A DNA stretch of 64,000 nt from Cristatella mucedo (lineage: Eukaryota; Bryozoa; Phylactolaemata; Cristatellidae), in contig WPIO01000004.1 in assembly GCA_009760855.2 (NCBI GenBank), forward strand, positions 5,650,501-5,714,500, written 5' to 3'. Positions 1 through 11,570 of the stretch are shown here, one piece after another; positions within the stretch are counted from its first letter, which is position 1, and each line of letters opens with the position of its first letter. Both the position numbers and the translations under genes were made by a program. The notes beneath the pieces were generated by a model. The model searched no databases. It was not told the DNA's origin and was given only the letters and a program-made list of their open reading frames with translations.

Positions 1-1740
1 GAATTTGTCACAGCGGTCAGTAGAATGCTGCTTGCTGCATACGAATCGTGGGCTTGAGTTGCCACAGTCTGAAACATGCAAAGCACAAGCTTCTGCACAG
101 TTGGTCTTTGAGCGACAGAAAGAAACAGCTAATGCATTGTCCTTGGAGGACCTGACGGCACGTGGAGACAAAAACCGATGCAGCATTTTAGCTAGGTGTG
201 AAGGAGAAAAGCCATGGCGGCCATTGTGGATCAGAGTGAGATTTATGCTCCGTATCCGCTGATCAACCGGGAGCTGTTGCAGATCCCTCAGCAAACGAGA
301 CATATGGCTGAACCGCTGTGATTTGATGACTAACCTTGCAGCCATTTTGACGACCAGCTGCTGAGGCTTAATGGATTTTGTCGGTAGCTTAGCCAATACG
401 GAATTTTGGTAGTTCAGCCCAGACAGAACCTTGGAGCTAGTTAGATTTTGTCAGTAGCTGCAGCTGACCCCGACAACTTAAAGGACAACTACAGATGCGT
501 GTCGTCAGCAGAATAGCGACTGTAGAATCTACGGGCCCTCAGCACTTTACCCAGAGGCTCGCTATAAATGGAGAGCAGCAAAAAACCGTGAGCGAGCCCT
601 TGTTGAATTCCACATATGACGAGCCTAATGTATGAGACGTGACTAACACATGACGCGGATTGAACACGATCGAACAAATACAATTTAAATCACGCTAGTA
701 CCGCGTCTGCCCGGCCAATCGTTGTTGTCTTAACTCGGATTATCCTCTAATGACAATCAGGAAACAAGAGGGTACGGTATAGTGCCATCAAATGACGAGC
801 TCTTTTTACTAGATTTAACTGAGCTAACCAACTCTTAAGCAGAAATCTTGAAAAATATCTTAAGGGAGAACATTGGTTGCAACGCAACACTTGCTGCGGT
901 CGGAATTGGCTGTATACAGGCACAAGTACGTGCAATATTTTCAAGGAAGAAGGCGAAAAACTTATTGTCCAAAGTTTTCTGTTCGGATTGTGAGAAAATT
1001 ATTCGCTGTCTTACAAATTTTTCTTAGGGCAATGCTGGCTAGACTTTAGTTGTCGAGTGAAAATGAAGCCATTGCTTTTCTAAGCTACCGAGTTTAGACT
1101 CAGCTTGTGCTGTCTTAGAAACAGAATCCCTGTTGCAAGCGAGATTGGAGAAAAATCAGATTGGGATAGTTTAACGTATTTTACGGATTTTATTTCTATG
1201 CACTGCTTCGTAGGAAGCCTGAGCAGAAGTTCCGGTTAGGAGACCGGGATAGTGAAAGTAGTCTCATCCGGGCGGTGGATCGTTTGCTGACACTGGACGG
1301 TCTGAACGTAACGAGATGCGGCAGTCAATCTTTCAAAAATACTAGGGAACTGAACATCCCAGCTCTCAGCAGCTCTGGAGAGACACTCGTACTTGGAGAG
1401 ATGCAGAGGTGGCCGCTTCTACCGGACCAAGTCTGCGCATGCGCTGGCTGCTCAGCACTTTCAACACTTTCGCGTCGTCGACCAGCGACAGAGCGGGGAA
1501 CAGATGGGGGTGTGCTGCAAAGAAGCATTGCATGCTTGCGACCGTGTTAGCTTGATCGCATGAGCACGATCGCACGAGCATGCGAGGATACGACACCTTT
1601 CAACACATTCAGGATCTCGAGCTACCTCTACGTTCATTTGTCGTATGCTGTAAATGTTCAGCGCCATCCGAACTTCATTGAGAGTGAAAATATGCTCTGA
1701 CTGCTGCTGCTGCTGCTATTTTCGTGGCCAGATAGTGCAT
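1..1740. other. No gene recognised
   Basis: Only short open frames in all frames (under 100 codons), with no motif that I recognise. A CTG-rich patch lies at about 1701-1718 before the minisatellite. Confidence 0.5.
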
Positions 1741-1771
1741 CGAGTGCATTGCGAGTGCCGATCAATACTGC

Positions 1772-1967
1772 AATGCCTCGCGATCGATACTCCAATGCCT
1801 CGAGATTGACACTCTAATGCCTCTCGCTTGACAATCCAATGCCTCGCGATAAATAATCCAATGCCTCGCTATAAATAATCCAATGCCTCGCGATAGATAC
1901 TCCAATGCCTCGCGATCGATACTCCAATGCCTCGTGATCGATACTCTAATGCCTCGCGATTACAACC
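1772..1967. repeat. 22-bp minisatellite, about 9 units
   Basis: AATGCCTCGCGATCGATACTCC-type units start at 1772, 1794, 1816, 1838, 1860, 1882, 1904, 1926 and 1948 with exact 22-bp spacing. A degenerate leader extends back to about 1748. Variation clusters in the CGATAC half. Confidence 0.9.
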
Positions 1968-2393
1968 TTAAGACTTCACCGGTCTGAATCGGAATTAGAA
2001 ACCGATTATGAAACAGTCGACAATAAGCAGGCTCATGGTCAGCGCGATATGCAATTACGAAATAGGATGTATACACGTCTCCTGTAGTGGCGGGTGCATA
2101 CGGAATGCATCCAAACTTAAGTTGGCAAGCCAATGACTCAAACATATCGCTCCGGTTTGGCCCCAGGGTCAAGGTACTCACCTTTGATGACCGAGCTCAA
2201 GCTGCTCGCCTTGCGAACCGAACAGCAATTCTCGCACTTGGACTATAGCCGAACTCAGCTCAAATTTAGGAGCACAGCTCAGCTCAGCGTAGTGCCTGCG
2301 ACATACATGACTTCTGCTTTCATGCTGCCTTGACCTTGAGGTTATCGTCGCATAACCAGGTAGTTGCTGTCACAATGTGGAAAATGAATACCA

Positions 2394-2429
2394 GACACAG
2401 CCTGGCTAATTAAGCATGCAGCCATTTCA

Positions 2430-2463
<34 letters not shown>

Positions 2464-2497
2464 AAATGGCTGCATGCTTAATTAGCCAGGCTGTGTC
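2394..2497. repeat. 104-bp near-perfect palindrome
   Basis: The arm GACACAGCCTGGCTAATTAAG... at 2394 is matched by its reverse complement ending at 2497. The centre is (AT)n with one visible mismatch. The arms are about 51 bp. Confidence 0.95.
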
Positions 2498-2519
2498 AGG
2501 TAAGTCTGCATGCAACAGT

Positions 2520-3330
2520 GTCAGCATGCATAAGCACATAAAAGACGAATCACAGGGACCCACTCAATGCTGCGATAAATAGATGTTTCTAGTTTCTTTT
2601 TAAACGTGGACAAGTCAGGAGATGTCGTGATGCAAGTCGGAAGTGAGTTCCAGGCTTTGGGAGCATACGAACTAAAGGCACGGTCTCCAAAGAATTTGAG
2701 GTTTGTTCGAGGTACATGTAAGCAGTTAGATTCCGAAAAGCAGGTGGTACGATGGTGGGGTAGTAGATCTGATAGGTAGGCTGGAGCCAAAGAATGAAGA
2801 GACCTAGAAGTGAGTGACAAAAGCTTGAAGTCGATTGCTTGACTGGGAGGCGGTTCAGGTCAGCGAAAAGTAGTGTGATGTGGCAATTGCGACGTTCACG
2901 ACAGACCAGCTGTAAACGCCTGATTGCACAAGCCGGTAGACCAGCAAGCAGTGAGTTACATAAGTCGAGACGGATGTCACAAATGCATGATCTAATTTAG
3001 ATGTAGTATCCCTGTTTAAGCGAGCCCAAATTTTAACCATGTTATGTAGCTGAAAGTAGGTAGACTTGACTGTGAAGCTGATGTGGTCGTCTAACGATAT
3101 GTCACTTTGGCACAAGACACCTTAATTTCGCGAAGATTCAACAGCAGCTGGCCGAGTCGATTGTTAGCGTTAACCTTTCCAATTTCGGAATCACATTTGG
3201 TTTGCCCATAACTAGTAAGTTCGTTTTATCCTCATTCAGTTAAAGAAGCTGTTGCGATCGGTCAAGCCTTTCTAGCATAGGTAATCTGGTACATCCAGCC
3301 CCTTCGCAAAAATGGCAAGTGCAAGGCGTG
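2520..3330 (-). mobile_element. Family A LINE fragment (-), tail missing
   Basis: On the - strand the C-terminal RT region reads SLHSLAPAYLSDLLPH, FGDRAFSSYAPKAWNSLPTC and LSTFKKKLETSIY. Upstream are LVYRLVQSG..., IWARLNRDTTSKLDHAFVTS and DISLDDHISFTVKSTYFQL. The usual 3' UTR and (ATT)n tail are replaced at about 2500 by a 104-bp palindrome. Confidence 0.75.
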
Positions 3331-3331
3331 T

Positions 3332-3355
3332 GATCGGTGTGTCACCACACCGATC
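3332..3355. repeat. 10-bp hairpin next to a LINE end
   Basis: GATCGGTGTG-tcac-CACACCGATC, located where the - strand LINE at 2520-3330 stops being recognisable. Confidence 0.9.
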
Positions 3356-3876
3356 GGGTTAAGCAGTGACTGAGAAGAAGCAGCAGAACAAACAAACAAA
3401 AAGCAAGAAACCAGCAGTGCCAATATCACTCTATTTTAGTATTAAAATTTAGTGTACCGACAGGCGAACAAGAAGTAAACCCGCTTGGCACAGAACACCG
3501 GACCCTTGTACCGCTTTACAATAAGTGCATGAGTAAATACGGAGCATGTGACAAGCTCCAGTATAAACACAAGCACTTGCACTAGCATTGCGTGAGTGCA
3601 CGCATACAAGTGCACGAGTATTGCTTACGGGCAGACCGAGACCGAGACCCGTGCCAGCATTCCACATGAACGAGCAGAGCAGGTGCAGAGTGCAAACTCC
3701 TACTCCTCGACTTCTGCTGTGCACGATGCACTGGTGAAACGTAGGCAGAACGCCTGCTGTTCATGGACGTCAGTGTCAACTTTCGGAATCACAAAACGCA
3801 CGGCCAGTAAATGGCTGCTGACCCAAAAAAAAAGTGTCGCGCCAGCAATGGCATAGGCTACAGCTAGTAGAGCAAG

Positions 3877-3993
3877 TCACGATTTCTTCATGGCATCTTG
3901 TACGCAGCGTTTCATGGCCTCAAACTCCTTGCTGCAGCTGCCCTGCTTCACTGCAGCACCCAGTTCGGATACACACTTGCCGTAGACGATTGC
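3877..3993 (-). CDS. NDUFAF8: Last exon of NDUFAF8-like CX9C protein (complex I assembly)
   Basis: NDUFAF8 is a small twin-CX9C protein of the mitochondrial intermembrane space/matrix that stabilises NDUFAF5 during complex I assembly. On the - strand, after a pyrimidine-rich tract and a gacaag acceptor ending at 3994, 38 codons encode AIVYGKCV, then SCSKEFEAMKRC and a Lys-rich end before TGA. SCSKEFEAMKRC contains a perfect C-x9-C, and YGKCV...C.KEFEA...C matches the human pattern YGRCV...CAREFEALRSC. The first cysteine of the first pair would lie three residues upstream, in the previous exon. I could not find that 5' exon (it should be at higher coordinates), so the gene is partial here. Confidence 0.62.
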   Translation of the reverse strand, partial: AIVYGKCVSELGAAVKQGSCSKEFEAMKRCVQDAMKKS

Positions 3994-4724
3994 CTTGTCA
4001 ATGAAAAACACAAAACACTCGCTAAAGGATGAGGAAAACGCATAACATGATGCAATGCCAAGCACTGAATCATTTCAAAATTATGTATGGCAGATAGTAG
4101 TGGTTCTGCGGTGTCACAGAGCATAATAGCACTCTGCAACAAAAACTACAGAAGTGGGAGTTGTTACCACAATTGCCAGTATAGTGCAACCAGTCAGCTA
4201 TCAGTTTGGAGCCGTCTAGAGGATCCAGTTCCAAATAAATGTGCAGAACCGATCAAATACCTCAATGACCACTACTACTGGATGGACTATGCTCAGCGAA
4301 GTACCGACAGACTAACTACAACGGCAACTATAACAGCAGATGAGAAGCCTGCATAACGGAAGCTATACAAAAGATGCAAGCCTATGATTAGCAACCTCGT
4401 CTCAAAGTTCGTCTACCTGTCACAGACAACTAGCCCTCTATTCCCTGTGCCTACTGCTCTACTTTGGGGAATATGTCCTTAGCCTCAGAACTGGTCCCTG
4501 CAACCATCGTCAATGCTGTTGCTAGGCTGCTTATTAATCAAGAAGTCAGTAATAGAGCAAGAAAACTTTAGCAACTTCCATCCAGTCTCTCCATTGCAGT
4601 TCTTATCAAAGACAGACGATCGAGTAGGAGCAGTAGTAGCAGCTTAACTCTTACATCAAAACTTCAAAACGAGCAAGTAAGTTCCAGCCAGGTTTTAAAG
4701 CTAATCACTCTACCAAGTCAGAAC

Positions 4725-5570
4725 TAATAATAACAATAATAATAACACACTTGATAAAGCGCCCTCAGAGAACTCAATCTCTTTCTAGGCGCTTTACATT
4801 TGCTGCAAAGGGAAACTCGATTAAATGGTAAGTGATATCGTGCTTGATAAACAACATGAATAACATGGTTAGGGGTGACATACACAGGGTCGGCATGCAA
4901 GTGCGGTTAGTGGCAGCATGCACAGTGTCAGCACACATAAGCACATCAAGGACGAATCACAGGGACCCACTAAATGCTGTCATAAATAGGTCCGTTTTTA
5001 AGTTCTTTTTAAATGTGGTCAAGTCAGGGGATGTTCTGACGCAAGTCGGGAGTGAGTGCCAGGCTTTGGGAGCATACGAACTAAATGCACGGTCTCGCGG
5101 TTTGTATGAGGTATTGGTAAACAGTCAGATTCTGAAGAGCGGGTGGTACTATGCTTGGCCTGGTGGGGGAATAGGTCTGAGAGGTAGGCTGGAGCCAAAG
5201 AATGAAGTGACCTAAAAGTGAGTGACATAACCTTGAAGTCGATGCGTTGCTTGACTGGTAGCCAGTGCAGGTCGACGAGAAGTGGTGTGATGTGGCAACT
5301 ACTCACGACAGCTCACGACAGACAAGCCTTGCTGCAGAGTTTTGCACCAGCTGTAAGCACCTGATTGCACATGCCGGTAGGCAAGCAAGCAGATAGTTAC
5401 AGAATTCAAGACGGGATGTTACAAATGCGTAGACTAACTTAGGTGTGGTATCCTTATCTAAACAAGCCCGAATTTTAGCAATTTTATGTAGCTGAAAGTA
5501 GGCAGACTTGACTGTGGAGCTGATCTGCTCGTCTAACGAAAGGTCACTTTGGAACATCTAACGAAAGGTC
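4725..5570 (-). mobile_element. Family A LINE 3' fragment (-), nested in the older LINE
   Basis: The - strand fragment starts at the (ATT)n tail (about 4725-4745), then the AAAGCGCC tail box, the 3' UTR and the C-terminal ORF (HITPLLVDLHWLPVKQRIDFK) up to FQSDLSLDEQISSTVKSAYF near 5570. It sits between two adjacent pieces of the + strand copy, which shows it inserted later. Confidence 0.8.
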
Positions 5571-5624
5571 ACATATGAAGCACTGCTGCAAGTGTACAAC
5601 GATCCTCTCGGGAATGAAGGCTTA

Positions 5625-6120
5625 ACTAATAATTGTCATATTAATAACAATAATAATAACAATAAGGCACCTGCATAGCACTAAAAGATACCTGAATCAC
5701 TATCTGGACCCTTAGCATATGTTTTAGCAAACAGTACAAACATTCTGTGCAGCAGTTCGGTAACAAAAGTCATTCCCTCGAACACAGTGCATATTAGGGG
5801 TTCTAGTCCTTGCAAACGTCAGACAGATATACTGGTGAAGCTAGCGCCTCCACGATAAGCAGCTAATGAGTAATAATAGTGCAACATCGACTCACACATG
5901 TATGGCAGCTACAGCAATGCTCAACAGCAACCAAGAACGCCCACATCTAACTTACGTTATGCTTTTTGTCCTTGAGCATGCTACTATTAATAATTCGATC
6001 ATGCTTCTTTTGCAGCATATATAGATAGAGTAATATTAAGAGGAAGAATGTATTTGTATAGCGCACTCTGAGAGTAGAGTATCTCCCTCTCTTCCTCTAG
6101 GCACTTTACATGTGCTGAAC
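5625..6120 (-). mobile_element. Second LINE-tail insertion (-) in the same host LINE
   Basis: AT-rich (AAT)n stretches at about 5632-5665 and a tail box at 6048-6115 (TGTATAGCGCACTCTGAGAG and TCTAGGCACTTTACATGTGC) on the - strand separate two adjoining pieces of the older + strand copy. The middle (5690-6040) is unassigned. Confidence 0.5.
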
Positions 6121-6679
6121 AGGAAACGTGTCAATATCTCTCTGGTTATGTTGCTAGATATTTTGGCAGCATGTAGCACAATGTATCCCCAAGTACTTCT
6201 TGAGCAACTCGCCTGGGCATCACTCGCATTGCATTGTATTGGTTTAGATCCTGTCACGGTGAGCGACTCCAGAGCACCGATGCCTATGGGCAGCAATCAT
6301 CCGGTATCAATCAATCATCCGTATTAACTACCCGATTAATCTGCGCTTGGAACCCCTATTTTCACAATGTATACCCTCCCTCTTGCAGATGCAATCACCA
6401 AGCACACTCTAGGCTTTCATCTAACCTGCTTTGTAAGCAGATTAAATGCGGCTGCTCCTGTGCTTTGATGTTTTCCTGCATTCCAGCACATCAAACTCTC
6501 TCAACTGCGTCGTTGCTCCAACAGTCGGGCTTAGTCAGCAGCCGAAACGCCCTGCAGACCGTTGGGCGATTATCTAACCAAGAGGCTGCTTTCGGGAAAT
6601 TCAGCGTATTTAACCAGAATTCGGGCTAGGGCCTCAAGGTTTGCTTCCGAGACATTAAATTTCAGATTTACACAAATTT

Positions 6680-6745
6680 CCAAGAAATATATTCAGTTCT
6701 CTCGAGGCGCTATACAAATGTCTCACTATAATTATTCCACTCATT
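6680..6745 (+). mobile_element. LINE tail remnant (+)
   Basis: AGTTCTCTCGAGGCGCTATACAAATG with an AT-rich end resembles the family A tail box. It is probably the 3' end of the split copy that starts at 4470. Confidence 0.4.
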
Positions 6746-6749
6746 CGAT

Positions 6750-8180
6750 TTGACCGAGGTTCGCTAGCGACCGCGCTTCCGCTACACGGACAGTGCCGTC
6801 GAAGACCCTCCGGCTGAGCTCTCCAAGAAACGTAACAAAGAGGCGCGACACTTTAAAAATTCACTTCATCCTTAACTAACCTCGGCTCCGCACTGCGATA
6901 AGTATTTTGAGGTCGCCATCAAGCGCTTTCTGGCTGCAGCCGCCCGCTCCATAGTGGCAACCTGCGCGCGAGGGTAGGCCTACAGGCAGCGAGTCCAGCT
7001 TTACTTCCGGGCCAGTCTCTACCCCTACCACCGGGATACGCCGAGCGTGGCCGTAAATCTGACACAAACCACTCCTTTGGGTGGTTGTCAAAGGTTACTG
7101 CCAAGCCTGCGCATGAAAAAATGGCACGGTAGGCATTTTAAAGCTGTTTATCGTGGACTGACGACCCTTTCATGATGGTTAGCCAAAGCTTGAATTCTGC
7201 CCCGGGTAAAGATAAAAGCGGCACTTACGAGTAGTCAATTCGCAGAGAGGTCTTTGTGCGAGGTTCGCCTGAGGGCGGATGGGCGACCAGAGTGACGACG
7301 AGTCTCCAAAAGGAAGAAGAATCTGTGAATCTTTCTACTGCGAGGCGAGAAAGAATAGTCATTCGGCGTACTTTTCAGCTCGCACGCTCGCGCTCAGTTT
7401 GTAGGGAAGGTGCTGCTACTATCATTATTAGCCAAGGGGTAGTCTCTCTTTTTTCAGTTTCACCGAGTTAAAATATTTTTTAGACAAGTGACAAGAATGA
7501 TCTAAAGCGCGTTGCGAAGCGGCGTGCCTTCGGCAACTCTGAACTCAGCTTCGAGCAACTTTGGGCTCTAACAACTGGGATGCACGTTCTCATGTTTCGA
7601 CCTGTCTCGAGCGGCTCGCTTTCTGTGAAGATATGTTTCTGCTCTATCAAAACGGCGAGCAGCCATTTTTTGAATGCTACAGAGAATTTCCGGAGGGCGT
7701 GCCTGCGGCGGACCGCTTCAGGCGGTCACTCCAGATATGTCAATGCATTCATTCAGCTGGGGTTTCGTCAGCCTGCCCGGCAGGCTGCCTTCCGTGCGCA
7801 GTAGAATGCTCCAGAGCTGGGAGCTGGGTCTCCAGTCTCCTTGTAGACTTCGCCTCGAAATGGCTGCCAGGTGACTCTCTTTCGTGAGGAAGGCTTCGAC
7901 GAGGTTTACCGATGTGCGAGAAGTGACCCCGCTAGTCCAATACCACTGCATGACCCCTGGACCATCACTGGGTACACAGCCGAAATGTCTGACAGGGTCG
8001 CTCGACGACAGTGCCCCGATTTAGAGGCAAGCATGCGCATCATATCAGGGCACTGCGATAACGATACGGTCCGCATGTCCGCATAAGAATGCGCAGAGAT
8101 GGCATAAGCAGTACTGCCGACTTGGTCACAATCGAGCCGAGATTAGCCAGTATCAAGAATCGCGCTCGATCGTGCTTCCT
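6750..8180. other. Unassigned GC-rich sequence
   Basis: Moderately GC-rich, with short open frames on both strands (up to 108 codons at 7561-7887). No domain, splice chain or terminal repeat was recognised. Given the gag remnant downstream, part of it may be LTR-element sequence, but nothing shows this directly. Confidence 0.4.
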
Positions 8181-8184
8181 TTGC

Positions 8185-8262
8185 AGAATTGTAAAGTGCC
8201 TAGAAAGAGATTTGAGTTCTCTTATGGTGCCACATCAAATGTATTGTCATTATTACCATTAT
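8185..8262 (+). mobile_element. LINE 3' tail (+)
   Basis: AGAATTGTAAAGTGCCTAGA, AAGAGATTTGAGTTCTC and an ATT-rich end match the family A tail box. Only the tail survives. Confidence 0.5.
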
Positions 8263-8639
8263 GAGAAGCACTTTCATAAGAAGATCATCGCCGCGCTGCG
8301 CCGCACGCCTACCAGTCGGATTGACGAGGAAAGGGGAATGCGCCGGCGCTAATGGCATCCGCCTCCTAGCCATCTAGCCATCTAGCTCTTTCGTTGGGCC
8401 GCGTATCGTTGTTGCGTTCTGCACACGCGGCTGCTACGTGCGAGTCGTCGCCGCGCCCGCTCTTCTTTGCCTTTGCAAAGAACGGCGGTCGTGACGTATG
8501 AATTTCTGCACTTTGCATGGGAAGTGCACACGCACGCGTTTTTCCTTCGAGCCGGACGAGTGGCGCCTCTAGCTCCCAGCGCCGCAAATGCAGCCGCCTA
8601 GCTCGTCCCCTGGCAACTTATAAGTGCTCAACCCTCTCG

Positions 8640-9058
8640 ACGACCTCAGCCGCAATGACCGTCGCTTTGTGCGCACGTGCCTCCAGCGCGGAGCTGCTCA
8701 CGAATGTCCTCGGAATGACCGGTGACGAAAGCGCATTTGACCCCGAGTCATCCTTTGCCGCCGCACTGACCAGTCCAGCCAGACGAACTCAACGCGCGTA
8801 CACGTCCAAGGGTTCTCCGGCCTGAAGCGGCCGTGTCTTGAGCTCCTCGTACGCTCTGAATTTTTCAGTCGATAACGCGTCTAGGTGAACCTCTTTTACA
8901 AGTGCGAATTCCTTCTTTGCTTGCTTTCCGACGCTCGGAAATACGGCAAACGCTCCGCCGATCAGTACCAGGGGCGGAAGTTTGCAGCGCTCGCCAACGT
9001 CAATGCCTTGTAGCTCTGCCACCAGGTCGAAATTCCCGACCCAGATCGCGAATTCCAC
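8640..9058 (-). pseudogene. Decayed gag fragment of an LTR retrotransposon
   Basis: The - strand frame from 9058 encodes WVGNFDLVAELQG, LPPLVLIGGAFAVF, KFRAYEELKTRPLQAGEPLD and VYAR before a stop near 8789. This is the gag signature 'AYEEL..R.L..GE..DVY' common to Metaviridae-like (Ty3/Gypsy) elements in invertebrates. The homology carries on past the stop as RLAGLV, then in another frame as CAFVTG followed by EDIREQLRA. The copy therefore has at least one stop and one frameshift and cannot be functional. No pol, protease or integrase adjoins it. Confidence 0.6.
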
Positions 9059-9104
9059 GGTTTACTGGGCCATAAATGTCAACAGGCCACAAGCACATTG
9101 AATA

Positions 9105-9290
9105 ATATACGTGCATTTCAGACCCTGTGCATGTCACCCCCTAACCATATTTTTCATTTCGTTTGTTTTTCAAGCATGATTTTTCTTACCATTCCATTGC
9201 ATTTCACTTTACAGCAAATGTAAAGCGCCTAGAGAGAGATTAAGTTCTCTGAGGGCGCTTTATCAAGTGAATTATTATTATTATTATTAA
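9105..9290 (+). mobile_element. LINE 3' UTR and tail (+), family A
   Basis: It shares CCCTGTGCATGTCACCCCC, TTTGTTTTTCAAGCATGATT and GCAAATGTAAAGCGCCTAGA with the 13-kb and 45.7-kb copies and ends in (ATT)5. No coding part is present. Confidence 0.75.
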
Positions 9291-9704
9291 GGGTTTTCTG
9301 TCAATCTGAGATACGAGGTTGGGGTTAAAATGGATCCGTTGTAATAACTTATCTCAGGTCCCCTACTGCTCGAAGCTGGGTTACAATAACTAGAAGCAGC
9401 CTAAAATGTACTCTTTTGAAGGCTATACTATTTACATATCAAATAGCAAATGTCCACACTCGTTGTACAATTCCACGCCTAAGCTTCAACTTGGCGGAAT
9501 CGAGGAATTTAGGCGAATGCCAAATCCACCCGGCCTATCATATAGGGGCGGCCGATTTGGAGCTGTAATGGAGGTAGCCCCCAACCAGCGTAATAGGACT
9601 CTTCTGACTTAATGGCAGGATTGATATGGCTGCCGCAACCCTCAATAGTTCAGGTAGCGGCGAAACAAACACAGCGTGCAAAAGACCTAATGCTCGCAAT
9701 ATGC

Positions 9705-10600
9705 CGATAACAATAATAATAACAAACACTTGATAAAGCGCCCTCAGAGAACTCAATCTCTTTCTATGTGCTTTACATTTGCTGCAAAGAAAACACGATC
9801 AAATGGTGAGTGGTAGCATGCTCGATAAACAACAAGAATAACATGGTTATGAGTGACATGCACAGGGTCAGCATGCAAATGTGGTTAATGGCAGCATGCA
9901 CAGTGTCAGCACGTATAAGCACATGAAGGACGAATCACAGGGACCCACTAAATGCTGTCCTAAATAGGTGTATTTTACTTTCTTTTTAAATGTGATCAAG
10001 TCAGGGTATGTCGCGATGCAAGTCGGGAGTGAGCTCCAGGCTTTAGGAGCATACGAACCAAAGGCATGGTCTCCAAAGAATTTGAGGCTAGTTCTAGGTA
10101 TAGGTAAACTGTTGGATTCCGAAAAGGGAGTGGTACGATGCTTGGCCTGGTTGGGCAGTAGATCTTATCGGTAGGCTGGAGTCAAAGAATGAAGGGACCT
10201 AAAAGTGAGTGACAAACCCTTGAAGTCAATGCATTGCTTGACTGGGAGCCAGTTCAGGTCGGTAAAAAGTGGTGTGGTGTGGCAACTACGACGCTCACGA
10301 TAGACAAGCCTAGCTAAAGAATTTTGCGCCAGCTGTAAGCACCTGATTGCACAGGCCGGTAGACCAGCAAGCATTGAGTTACAGAAGTCAAGACGGGATG
10401 TCACAAATGCATGGGCCAACTTAAATGTAGCATCCTTGTCTAAACAAGCCCGAATTTTAGAAATTGTATGTAGCTGAAAGTCGGCAGACTTGATTGAGGG
10501 GCTGATGTGGTCGTCTAACGAAAGATTACTTTGGAATAGGACACATAAATTTCGGGCAGATTCAAAATGAGATAGTGGCACAGTGCTCAATATTATGTAC
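9705..10600 (-). mobile_element. Family A LINE 3' fragment (-), long C-terminal ORF
   Basis: From an AT-rich tail at 9705 the - strand reads the tail box, the 3' UTR, a C-terminal region and an uninterrupted 141-codon frame (10165-10590). That frame contains FQSNLSLDDHISPSIKSADF, KIRACLDKDATFKLAHAFVT and SRLDFCNSMLAGLPACAIRC. Truncated at the 5' end. Confidence 0.8.
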
Positions 10601-10609
10601 GAAGAGCTA

Positions 10610-11570
10610 GCAACAACACCGTATTAGAAAAAGCACCAACAAAAACAGCCTGTACGTTGCGATGCCGCACACTCGTTTACAGGCTTACGCTTGCCGCTAA
10701 GACTCGCCGATCGGCAGACAATTGTAAGAGAGCCACTGAGATCAAGCCCACGCCCTATTTAGTGGCTAGGTTAAAAGTCGTACAATGACCCCGTATGTAC
10801 ATTATCATATATCTTGATGCATCGCACTTGTAATACGGATGTCAATCGACTGACAGCAGCATGGGCTGAGTGCTGAAAAACAGTTCGCACCGCAATATTT
10901 CGTAAAGCAAACTGTTTAATGTCATACTCAAAAATCCGTGGAAAGCCTAATAATCTTGAATACGCAACATACTGAATCTCTCTTCCGTTGCTAAATTCAA
11001 GAAATACAAGCAACGCCACTTTTGATTTGAACCACTAGTAAGCGACTTTGCACGAAACGCAAAATAGAAGCGGCATCTCATTAGTGGCGAGACTACGCAA
11101 TTGAGACGAGGCCATTGCCAGGAGCACAGTGGCCTCGCGTCGCACTGTGTTACACGACGCTGTATCTCTCGCAGTGCGTGCCACCAATGACAGTCATCTA
11201 AATCAAAACCCTTCCGGGCATGTTCGCGTTGTAGACAACAAGATTTTTGGCTCCCTAAGGTTTTCGTTAGCAGATATCTACAAAAATGTCGCCAACGTTA
11301 TGGAATTCGCGATTGTCGACGGGGTAATAGCGAATGGTGTCTTGTGTATTTCTAAAAGCGTCCACTGAGCCATACAGATACTTTTCCCGTCGTCTTGAGT
11401 CCCAATAAGGTCAGCAAATAAGTCAAGGTCAACAGGGTCAGCAAATAAGTATCCTTCGCCAGTTGGCGAAAAATCAAATAGCGCTGCTGCTGCTGCTTCT
11501 GCAAGGCTTCTCGTGCAAAGCCAAGCACTGACCACTGGACAGAAAATATTTCTCATTAAAACCCAAGGTC
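10610..11570. other. Unassigned, no gene seen
   Basis: Short frames only. A small direct repeat GGTCAGCAAATAAGT occurs at about 11410 and 11438. Confidence 0.4.

Larger units (their letters stand above)
4470..6610 (+). mobile_element. Old family A LINE (+), interrupted by two later LINE insertions
   Basis: RT-like sequence on the + strand runs ENFSNFHPVSPLQ... to GFKANHSTKS at about 4722. It stops at a - strand LINE tail, resumes at about 5575 (GAAGCACTGCTGCAAGTGTACAAC, then GGAATGAAGGC at 5610-5620), stops again, and resumes at about 6122 with LLDILAACSTMYPQVLLEQLAWASL. It then continues through TMYTLPLADAIT to about 6600. The 6122-6480 part aligns with 44460-44800 of the longest copy. It is heavily mutated. 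Confidence 0.7.

Noticed and set aside
4725-5620. Twin-priming inversion of one LINE
   Set aside because: In twin priming the inverted piece lies at the 5' side. Here the + strand pieces lie on both sides of the - strand copy and are consecutive, which shows nested insertion instead.
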